Assembly (NCBI RefSeq): GCF_000499385.1
Contig: NW_013654284.1
Location: 97,001 to 161,000 of the forward strand
Direction of reading: 5' to 3'
Source of the DNA: Eimeria necatrix
Lineage: Eukaryota; Apicomplexa; Conoidasida; Eucoccidiorida; Eimeriidae
DNA length: 64,000 nt
Position 1 is the first letter of the stretch. Each line of letters starts with the position of its first letter. The translations under genes were made by a program, and so were the position numbers. The notes under the pieces were generated by a model. That model was not told the DNA's origin, ran no database searches, and worked only from the letters and a program-made list of their open reading frames with translations. This document shows, piece after piece, positions 38,376 to 48,539 of the stretch.

Positions 38376-40148
38376 GAGGTTTTGCTGTCTTTTTGCTGTA
38401 TTTCGCAGACCGTAGGTAGTTGGGACAAGGTTTCACGCACACACGGGCTGCCTACAAGCGGCTGCAGCCTGAATTGAACCTGAATAGAACCCGCATCCTG
38501 TGGACGGTCAGGTAGAAGGCTGAGGCACCCCTTTGTCCAAATTCTTTACGTGTAGAACGCATGCAACAAGAGCAAAGGCGCAACAATGGAGAGTATAGGT
38601 CTGTTTTTTTTTTAACTTGCCGGCGTTATTTTTTAGTCTATCGTCTCATAAAGGCACGTCCGAACTGCATCCCCGCCAGCTTTGAACTCAACCGGGAAAG
38701 TTTCCCTTTTTTATTGTGCATGAGTGGATACTTGCCCCCAAAACTTATATATGAATAATCAGAAGCTCCCCGTTAGACTCAGCCATGCAGCCTACGCGTT
38801 TTGCCCGACAGCACGCAGAAACGGAGCAATTGCAGCGCGTGCATCTGGAAGCCTGCATTCCTATAAATCCGCAGCAAGCCAGTTAGGGGAATGCACTGCC
38901 CGGCGACGCATCGGGTATGAGATATTTCAGGCTGACGCCTGCCGTTGTGCGGGTCAACGAAGCGGGGCGGGAACGAAGACTCAGGGTGCTACACAGGGTG
39001 CCGAACAAGCGCGTGCAGAGGCTGCATCGTCACCGCACAATTCACGTTCACCAGCGGTGGGGATATTCCCCGTCAGGATGCAGTTGTAAGGGGAACTGGA
39101 ATAATTGTATCTTAAAACGTGTAACTCGGCAATGCACTGACGTTTCGCGAATTGGAAATTCTGGGAAAATAAGCTCCGCTATGCCGGTAAAGCATATCTG
39201 TCAATAATGCAAAAGACGACGCGAAACATTCAGGAGTTTTGTCCCTCTGCGAACACCGTATACAGACTCATTCTGAGTCCAATGCGTATTTGATGTGCTC
39301 ATATTTTGAAGAATAAATAATGATAATTCCAGCTGATTTGGAAGAAGTACTGTTGACAAATCTATACAAACTGTCGCTGGCGGACACAGTGTCACTGTCA
39401 TACATCTTAGAACACAGAACCTTCTGAGTTCGGAAGAGAAATAAAGTGTTCGTTTGTGGTCAGTCGCCGCATTCTTTGTGTGTTGATGTGGCGTTCAGTG
39501 GTTTTCAACAGAATGGTGGAGAGGCTCATCGGGACGACTAGGTAGTTATTCGTATCCTCTGCAAATTAGTGAGCTGAACTGCCTTCTGCGCAACTGGTAT
39601 CGGGAACCGCGTTGTGGCGATGCTAGCCTAAGTGATACAGACATAGCAAATAACAAGAAGTAACGCCAAGCACGTAATAACGGAAGACAGCCTGTGTATT
39701 TGCGCTGTGTGAAACGAAGGTGGGGCCTCGATGGTCATTGAAAGAAGAGCGGGCAGGAGATCAAAACTGGGAAATCAAGAGAAGAAGCAGTTGAATGTAG
39801 CACTTCAGAGCATTTCTACAGGAGCCTGTTATGGTTACCACATAGTTTGCAGCTCTTTGCGTTCGGCATGCGGCGGCTCCCACCAGCCACAGATTTCAAG
39901 AACAACATTTGCAAAGGGCTCGCTGCAAGACTTCATCAAGTATTCTTTAAATGTTATTTATTGCTTAAATATATTTTTGGTAGAGGGCTTTTTGCTTTAA
40001 AATGTACGTGGTTTTCAGCTAGAGACGAATGCAGCCGAGTCTCCCACCGCGTGGCAACAGTAGGTGAATTGACTCAGTCAGAGGGACTGGCTCCACGTTT
40101 TATCGCCTAGTCACCGTTCTGGTTGTTTTCCTTAACTTCAAAGCGAGA
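38376..40148. other. Intergenic region, helical-repeat gene to oxygenase gene
   Basis: About 1.8 kb between two plus-strand genes. Short frames at 38724-39089 and 39731-40000 have no recognisable domain. No repeats of note. It should hold the oxygenase promoter. Confidence 0.4.
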
Positions 40149-41436
40149 ATGAAAGGCCGGTGGCGCAAAGACAAGCGACCGGCAGCGGAGAAGCCGAACG
40201 GGGCAGGTTCTTTTGCAGGAGGCTCGGCGGGCCAGCAAGCTCCGAACAACATTCTTGCAGGTTTCAGATTTTCTGGGACCGTCGACAAGGCTGCAGAGCA
40301 GCAAAGGGAGTGTTACGAAAATGCCCATGCTTCTCTTGTTCGCAGTCAATTTGCAATGTGCGACGGAGAGACCCACGATGATTTCATGGTGAGAGCAGCG
40401 CAGCGGAAATGTTCTGCTTTCCTCTAAACTGCATTGGGCTGAGGCACAAGGGAAGCACTGACAGAGTACCCGCTCATTCTCGTTGCAAACAGCACTACAA
40501 CGAGTGCTGCAGGCCCTGTTCAACTTAAAGTTTCAGAGTTTCCTTGACTGGTATCCCATCTTTGGTCGAACTAATATACATGTTTTGCCATTTGCCCTCA
40601 CTCGCTGTACTTTCGGCTTCAGAAAGCGCTCACGGGAGGCAGCATTTACATTCCTGCCTTTTTCAATGCGAGCGAAAGCGAGGCGATCTTCAACGCCCTC
40701 ATGAAGGAGCTTTCGGACTACGCAAAGTGAGCACCAGCCGAAGTTCCTTAGAGAAGGGGCTTTGGCAGCTCTTGTAGTTCAAATTCGTCGGAGTCCACGT
40801 GGCTTTCAGACTGCGCAGAGTGCGCAGCAGCCAGAATGCCTTCTTAGCCAAGGGGTTTGCTGCTCTTATAATTCAAATCGTTTGAAGTCCCAACTTAAAT
40901 GCATTGGCGCTTCTGTCCACACAAAATGGCCTTTCTCGTTCGCCCTGTTTGCTGCGCCCCCTCAGCGAACAGCAGCCGCCCCAGGCAGCTGCGAGTGAAG
41001 AGGCTGCCGCTGCTGCAGCAAGTGGGCCAGCTGCTGCAGCAAGCGGGCCAGCTGCTGCAGCAAGCGGGCCAGCTGCTGCAGCAAATGGGCCAGCTGCTGC
41101 AGCAAGCGGGCCAGCTGCTGCAGCAAATGGGCCAGCTGCTGCAGCAAATGGGCCAGCTGCTGCAGCAAATGGGCCGGCTGCTGCAGCAAATGGGCCAGCT
41201 GCTGCAGCAAATGGGCCCGAGGCGGCACTGAGCGGCGCGGGCGTGTGCCGGTGGTCGCGGCACTTGAAGCACGAAAACCCCGAGGGCTTTCCCACTTTTC
41301 AAAAAGTAGTTCAACGCATTTCGAGTTATTTCGACTTGGAGATTTTCGCAACTAGAATGAACATCTACCCCGACGGCTCCCACTGGAAGCCTCACCACCA
41401 CGACTCCCACGCCTACTCCTCAGAGAGGAACCAAGT

Positions 41437-41467
<31 letters not shown>

Positions 41468-41539
41468 ACGAGTAGCAGCAGCAACAGCAGCGGCATCAGC
41501 AGCACGAGCAGCAGCAGCAGCACCAGCAGCGCCAGCAAC

Positions 41540-41576
<37 letters not shown>

Positions 41577-41911
41577 CCAGTCCGTCAGGCCTTCGTTTTT
41601 TTCTCTGCTGAGGGTTCTGTTTCCATTTTGCTTCACTCTTATGCTGTCAGGCAGAGGACTTCACCGTGGGCGCGTCGTTTGGGGCGCAGCGAGCCCTCGA
41701 GTTTGCGCACGTGAAGAGTGGCCTTAAGTTTCGCTTTCCGCAAACAAGCGGCTCCATTTTTTCGTTTAACTCTTTTGTCAACAAGAGCTTCACTCACGGC
41801 GTGCCGGCGGAGCCGGCTGCCAGCGTGGGCCCCCGCATATCCATCATTGTGTGGGGCCGGCGCCGCTCGCTGAACAAGTTGAATGCCTGTGCCAGCGAAT
41901 TGAAACAGTAA
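40149..41911 (+). CDS. 2-oxoglutarate/Fe(II)-dependent oxygenase, AlkB-like fold
   Basis: Four exons: 40149-40388, 40623-40726, 40966-41434, 41651-41911, phases 0, 2, 0, about 357 residues. Exon 2 opens the fold (GGSIYIPAFFNASESEAIF). Exon 3 carries MNIYPDGSHWKPHHHD with the metal-binding HxD (His259, Asp261). Exon 4 carries ASFGAQRALEF, the distal metal His (FTHGVP, His320) and the 2-oxoglutarate-binding Arg (GPRISI, Arg333). The N-x-Y-x-D-G...H-x-D...SFG..R...H..P....R order is that of AlkB-type dioxygenases, which oxidise alkylated nucleic acids or, in some members, proteins; the substrate cannot be told. Between the first strand and the catalytic core lies a 21-base repeat encoding Ala-rich heptads, so the core is split by a low-complexity insertion. 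All iron and cosubstrate residues are present. Confidence 0.85.
41021..41209 (+). repeat. 21-bp coding minisatellite, nine copies
   Basis: Nine tandem copies of a 21-base unit starting AGT, AGC or AAT followed by GGGCCAGCTGCTGCAGCA; a tenth copy degenerates at 41210. It encodes the heptad (S/N)GPAAAA inside exon 3 of the oxygenase. The unit length is a multiple of three, so copy number can change without breaking frame; units differ almost only at the first codon. Confidence 0.95.
41437..41577 (+). repeat. Imperfect CAG tract inside an intron
   Basis: AGCAGCAGC with ACG, ACC and AAC interruptions, filling most of the 5' half of the third intron (41435-41650) of the oxygenase. It starts right after the GTAAGC donor, so it is transcribed but not translated. 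Confidence 0.85.
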
Positions 41912-42608
41912 AACTCCTTTCAAGTCGAAGCTTACATCGTCTGGTGCATTTTATTTGCTGCTGACGCAGCAGTAGATGAGCAGTTACTTACATATTTATA
42001 CTGCTTGCAATGATGTTGCCGAATTCAGTCGTTTGGATACAAATTGCAAAACAGAGAAGGCGCGCACGTTCTTTCCGTTTCTTCTTGTGAATTCGGTTGA
42101 GATGCCAACAATAGTGATTTTTGAGCTTCATGTACAGCTCATGAAGCTCGGAAAAGCGACAAAGGAAGACGGGACGCGCTTGAATACTCAAATCCTTCAA
42201 AGTCAGTGCAGGTGCCATTTGTGCCCTTCCTTCGCCACTTGGTGCCGAAACAGAGCACAATAAGGGCATGAGCCATCCCAGAAGTCTTTCTCATGTAGAA
42301 TTTCACCAATTTTCTGCAGCTACTGGACTCGCACGTGGATGATCTAGCGCAGTGCTGAACAGGTTTCGCCTGCCGGCTGCGGTGTATGTACTAACCAGAT
42401 ACGATAGCGCGCGTCTGCTGCTGCTTCGGGTTCTGAAACAGTAATGCTTCGGCAGCTGCGGAATATGCGTAAAATTTGAGTTTCGGTTTTTGTGTTCATG
42501 CATTTCGTTTCTCTTTAATTATTCACCGAGCTTACGCATACTGACAAAGGATTCGATTCCTTCCTTTTCATTTTCAACAACTGTTGGCGGGTCCTCTTTC
42601 TTTTCACA

Positions 42609-45470
42609 ATGGGTCAATTTTGGGGGAAATCCGCGAAATATTCTCACGAGGAAAAACCCGTTAAGAAGTGGTATACGGACTCAGCCTTGACTCTCCTCAC
42701 CGGCTGTCTCTCTTTTATTACATTTTTGTTGAATGCAACGGCCTGCTACGGCGGAAACCTGAGGCACTTGGCGCCATATGACTTGAACGGTTTGTCTCTT
42801 TTCCCCCTGCCCACTTTTAAGCCCTTTTCACCTTTTCTTCAGCTGATTTCTGCGGCTCCAAGCTGGTGGGCGAAGACCGGCAGTACCTTTACTACCCCGA
42901 TCCTCACAATCCGACGAGTGGGATCTGCGTGGACTCGTGCCCAACAGGTTCGCGGTGCCTTTAAAATGATTCGCACTTGGTTTATTTTTCATGTTTTCCG
43001 TTTACAGCGGAAACGCGAGGCACCATCAACATCCCTGATGGCCTTGGGGGCATTCAAGTGCACCCCATAACGAGCTCGGAGTTGGTAGGCAGCAGCAAAC
43101 GCACTGACAAATGAATAAATGAATAGAGCTGATCAAATATATCCAATGTGTTCTTCCTCAGGTGTCAGGACAATACTGTTTCCAGCGCCGGCTGAAGTCC
43201 CGGGAGATACTGACAACGCTGCAGCAGCAGCGGCCGTTTCTGTACAGCATCGTTCAAGACATTTTCAAAGCTACAGAAGTCCTTTTTGCGACTATCTTTC
43301 TTTCTATAGTGTTGGCAATTGCTGGCATTAAAGCTATGTTGAACAAAAGGGCCGGAAAAAATGTTTGTCTTGCTGCTTCTTTTGCCCCTTGTTTCTTTTC
43401 CCTCTTGACTGTCTTGCTGACTCTTTACCACTTCTTCACTCCGCGAGTTCTCCAACCTGGCTTTTCCTTGCTGCTCCTGTCGGGCATTTTGGTAAGGATT
43501 TTTATTTCCAATTTCTGCTGCCTCTTCTGACTTAGGCTCTCTTTGCACAGGCCACTATGTCCTTCTTGACGGGGACACTGCCGGTTATTTTTCCCAAGAC
43601 TTACGGGAGGTAAGGCTGCAGCAGCAAATGGCGGCTTTTGCTGCAGCACTTTTCAAGTTGCTGCTGCATGCAGGTCGCGGCAGTTCATGCTTATTGGCGC
43701 GCAAGCCCTCGAGGAAATGCCCGACTTGTTGACCTTCATCATAGTCACAGTGGCGGGCATTGGGGTGACAGTCGTTTGGAACATTTGGATTTGCGCCTCT
43801 CTGCTCACTATGGGCAGGGCCGTCCCCCAGCCCCTTGTGGTGGACTCCCACGGCGAAACTTACATGGGCATTGTGGCTTCTTTCACGAGGACTCCGGGCC
43901 AAGGACTGGCTTGCTTGGTTGTGTTGGTGACTTTCGTTCTGCAGTTCGAAAGCGGTGAGAAGTCGAGGCGATCACGCTGCCTTTCGTGACAGTCTGCAGC
44001 AGAATTCAACTTGAAATGTGTCAATGAAAAATTCGATCCGCATAAAACATGGTTTTTTCGCATTTGCTGAAAATCCGAAAATCTGTTTGCAGCCATTGTT
44101 TTCACCAAGTTCCTCACTACCCGCTGCGTCAAGAAGTGGTGAGTTGATTTCAAATGCTTTTCTTTAAATTGATTCAAGAAAATCACTTCTTTCAGGTTCG
44201 AAAAACTGCCGAGGAACGGAGTCAGGAGCCCCAGATGCGACTACGTCTTGCCTGTTTGCATGGATGTGCCAAAAGACTGGGGCCCGATGGGAGCAGCAAG
44301 TTCGTCTCTTTGTCTCATTTTAATGTAACTTTCAACTTCTCATTTCACTTTCAGCTTTCTTTGCCCCAATCTGCCGTGTGCCCTCCACCTTTATGCAAAT
44401 GGTAGCGGCTGAGAGCTCACTGGCGCCTCACACGGACACCCTTGCGACTTACCTGCAGCGTCGCTTTGCTTATCTCAATGACTGTCGTGAGTTATGAGGC
44501 CTAAAGTTGAATGAATGAATATATTAATAAGCTTTTATTTGCAGTTCTCTTCAACAACCAGCTGCTGCCTGTCAAGCTAGACGAAGCCAACGGTGGCTTT
44601 CTTGAAGCAGCTCTTGCCGGCTACATCGTGAGTTTCAATACTTGTCAAGAGTTTAAAAACAAGAAACGAAATGCAAGTGCAGGAGCTCACGCAAGGGAAA
44701 GTGGACGATCACTACCAGGCTCACCACTATCACATCCAGGAGTTGCTGAGGTAACTAGGAACTAAACTACAAGGAAAAGACGCATGGACTCAGACTTATT
44801 TTTCTTCAGCCCTGCATTTCAAATCGGCTTTTTCTCCACAATGGTAATTCTTTCGCAATATGCGTCACAAGGGACATTCCTAATTTTGTTGACAGAGCAT
44901 TTTCGTTGCTGTGCTGACGTGGATTGGCCTAGAACTAGCGCCTATTTTCAACAACACGGTAATCAACTTGATTTATTGTGTTCATGTTTCATTTGGGTTG
45001 ACTTTATTCGTGAAAATTCAGGGAGAAAAGGCGCTGGATTCGATCCCCGTGATCGTGCTGCTTGTCTTCGTTATGTCTGCACTTGTGCTAACAGTAAGTT
45101 GAATCGAATTTCCTTTTTGCATTTTCCTTTTTCATGTTTATTATTCGTTTACTATTCAGGTTTTTCAAGAAGCAGTGAACGCGGCAGCCTGTGCGGGGGT
45201 AATGTATTGGTCAAAGGCCGCGTCGGATGTGCTGTGGTGCAATTCAATAAATTCTGTAAGTTATTTGCTCAAGTGATTACTTAATGATCTTCACATGCTT
45301 TTAAATGCACATCTCACTAATATATTAAATATTCACTTGGTTTTTGTTTATTTTGCTGTATTGTTCATTTTTCGTGTTCTCAGGACACTCTTCCCGTATA
45401 CGAGTCGAAACACCTGCGGAAATTTCTGGAACTGCTAAGGCGCAAATGCGACCGCCAGATTCTGTTTTAA
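42609..45470 (+). CDS. Choline-transporter-like (SLC44/CTL) membrane protein
   Basis: Sixteen exons, all joined in phase: 42609-42789, 42843-42947, 43008-43084, 43162-43491, 43551-43609, 43674-43954, 44093-44138, 44196-44299, 44355-44486, 44545-44627, 44683-44750, 44810-44843, 44896-44958, 45022-45093, 45160-45255, 45384-45470. The product is about 605 residues, a usual CTL length. After the first helix comes an extracellular Cys-rich loop: DFCGSKLVGEDRQYLYYP...SGICVDSCPT, matching the CTL pattern of CG, YLYF and CV..CP. Many hydrophobic helices follow, and VFQEAVNAAACAG near the end resembles the CTL C-terminal VF..AV helix. CTL proteins move choline or related amines across plasma or organelle membranes; the substrate here is not shown. 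Introns are 51-139 bases and AT-rich. Exon 4 is the longest and could hide one more small intron. Confidence 0.78.
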
Positions 45471-47295
45471 ATCCATATAAAGTTGGTGGCGAGATTCAGC
45501 CATGAACTATTACGGCAGCCGCTGCAGGAGGCAGCTGATCAGCAGCAGATGAATCGAAAAGATGAACGGCTTTATCACTCCAGAGTCCCGCAGCCGCGGC
45601 CAAGAACTAAAACACCCGCGATAACATTATGCTCTTCGGCGCATTTCGTATTTTCAAGTGAACGCCTTAATCGGCACATTTCGTATTTTGAAGTGAAAGC
45701 CTTGATCGGCACATTTCGTATTTTCAAGTGAACGCCTTGATGCTTGAACGTCCATTCCAGAACTGGAAACGCAGCGCAGATAAGTTGTAAATCAGAGCCA
45801 TGGTTTCAGTCTAAGGCCCACAGTTTAGAGTATACTGTTATCGGCCAAAGCTGGGGGAAAAGTGATACACAGTGCACTAGCCTTCTACCCTTTTTACTGT
45901 AGAGATGGCTTCTGAACAATCGGCGAACACCGGTGTCAGTAGAGGCAGCTACTGGCGATAAATGAGTAATATTTGTCTTATAAGCGATAAACAAATGCAA
46001 AACTTGTCGCTGCAACGTAAGGCTGCAGGAAAGCTGCAGTCTGAGGTGAATATAAGAGGCAGCTGCGATTCCGGTGGCTCCATTGGCCACACAGGCGAAT
46101 CCCATTTGCACGCTAGAGGCCATCTTGTTCTGAAAGAACATCTGCAGTTCTAATTAGCAAGAAACTCTGCCAAACATCGCTTTGTTTTGAAGAAAGTGAT
46201 TTTGTTTCGACGGTCAACGTGTTATTTTGAATCGCGGTGCATTTAGACTTCGATTGAAGAACAACGCACGAACTTACAGGATTACGGATCTCCTTTCATC
46301 ATTTTGTTCCACGGAAGTCCAGTATTCTCTTTAGAATAAAATAGAGTTTCATTATGTGGATGAATTAATGTGATATAATTGCACCCGGAAAGCTGTTTTC
46401 GTTGCGAAATTTTGGGCCTCTTCTTCTTGGGCCCCCCAGCCGTCGGCAGCACCTCATGGTGGGTTTTATTGCCCCTCATGCATTTCGCCGAGCAGTTGTG
46501 TGTTGGTTTATTTTTCAATTTAAAGTTCAATTTAGTTTAATGGAATTGCTAAAAAGTTCAGATGAGAGGCCTATTTGTCGGAAACTAGGAAAGGCTGCAC
46601 AGCTGGCGTGGGGTCGCCCGCTTCCACAGGGGGCCCCTTCTCGCCTTGAGGAAGCGAGTTCGGAGTTCTAATTGGGTGAGTTACGTTTGCAAGATTATGC
46701 ACGCTTGTCTGCTTAGCTAGATTGGTGAGAAAAGATTATAAAGCTACCTGAAAGGGATGAATTTGGCATTTTTCGGGCCACGCAGCAAGCCAGACAAGCC
46801 TCAGAGCGGAAGTCATCGTTCCCAGTGGATTTTTGCATCTTCTTCAGTGAGTAAGATCCATATTATTCTTTGATTTTTCAATGATTAACTTCGCTTTCCT
46901 TTTGTTTTTCAGTTCCAAGGGAGGAAGCATTTGCGCCCAGCTGCGGCTCTGCCTAGGACCTCAGCTGATTTCATGTTAACGCGTTTTTCAGAGGGCACGC
47001 ACAAAGGCAACAGCATAGACGAGCACGGGGAAAAACGCAAAAATCAAATCAAACAAAGCAAACAAAATAAATTATTTGCAGACAACTGAACCTCCAGACC
47101 GCCGAACGACGAATCAGGAAGAGAAACAAATTAGCTTGACCCCAGAATCAACGGAGCAGGCGGAGGAAGCGAAAGCGCGGGCAGAAGGGACCAGATATAA
47201 AAGTCTGAAAAGGATAGTTCAACGAAAAGACAAATCTTTCAAGTAAAGCCAAACTTGATGAGCTCCGTGAAGATTTAATTCAAAATTGAGACAAA
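45471..47295. other. Intergenic region with 35-bp tandem repeat
   Basis: Between the CTL stop and the acyl-CoA-dehydrogenase start. Contains a three-copy 35-base repeat (45640-45742). Short frames (for example 46402-46671) have no recognisable domain. The promoter of the downstream gene should lie within the last several hundred bases. Confidence 0.45.
45640..45742. repeat. Three-copy 35-bp tandem repeat
   Basis: Copies at 45640-45674, 45675-45709 and 45710-45742 share CACATTTCGTATTTT followed by (C/G)AAGTGAA(C/A)GCCTT(A/G)ATCGG; the last copy ends early. It starts about 170 bases after the CTL stop codon, so it may lie in that gene's 3' untranslated region. Confidence 0.9.
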
Positions 47296-48506
47296 ATGCA
47301 ACGCGCACAACAAACCCTTCTCTGGGCAGCCCGCCGCTCCTTCGCAGCCCCTGCCGCACGGCAAGCATAACATCAAACCCTAAACCCTAAACCCTAAACT
47401 CTCAACCCCTACCGCTAGCACGAACTGTGAACGCGGAAGAACAGCTCTGGAGTCTACTCCATAACCCGGAGTATATGAATTGCTTGCCTCTTTGTTTTTT
47501 GTTTTTACCACTTCAGGGCTGCTCTATGGCTAAGAGAGGCTCCTGCCATTTCTTTTGCAGCAAAAGCCTCCGGGGGTTCCGTCTGCGTGCCGCCAGCTGG
47601 TGCTGCTGCTGTTGCTGCTGTTGCTGCTGCTCCTGTTCGTTGCTTCTCCACAGAAAGCAATGAGGCGCCCGCTGCAGTATCGCCGCAGGGTACATCCACC
47701 ACCAGAACTTTACCAATTAGCTAACGTATTCATTTTCTACTTATTATATCTTTTCTTTTAAGCTCGATGTGAATTTAGGTGCCTGCAACGCAGCGTTTTG
47801 ATTGCAAAGATGGACGAACCAGCTGCGTATCTCCCCATTTTATTTATCCGCAATTAATTTTCTCTCATAATTCTTTTCTGTTTGTGCTCTTTTTCAGAGA
47901 GCTTGCAATTCAGAGACTCCGTGAGGAAGTTCGCAGAGGAGGTTCGCTGAGATTTAAGGGTTAGGGTTTAGGGTTTAGGGTTTTTCGCCGATGATGTATT
48001 CACGTTTGCGGGCCTTGCGCTGTCCGTAGAGTAGGCCTAGCGGAGGGTTAGACAAGTACGACATGCAGAAAAATAAGTATTTACTTTTTTATGTCTATTT
48101 TCAACTTTTAATTCCTTTTCTTTCCTCTTTCGCCCATTCGCTCCGCAGGAAATCGGGCCGCTTGTCGCCAAAATGGAGGAGGAGTGCAACATCAGCCTGG
48201 ACGTTATCAGCGCTTTGTTCCAGCAAGGTAGCGGGAAAAAAGAATTATTTAATTGATTGACTATAGCTGCTGCTTCTGTAGCTTTTTCGGATGCTACCGT
48301 TGTGTGTGCTCCTGATTCCCTGGCGGTGCAGCTGCATGCATTGACGCTTCTGCTGTTGCTGCCGTTGATGCCATTGCTCTGCTCGCCAATACTGCGCACA
48401 TTGTTGCTGCCGCTGCAGCGACCTATTCTTCTGCTGCTAGTGTTGCATTAATCGCTCGCTGCTTCTGCTGCACTCACTGCTGCTGCTCCTTCCTGTGCAT
48501 GCATGC

Positions 48507-48539
<33 letters not shown>

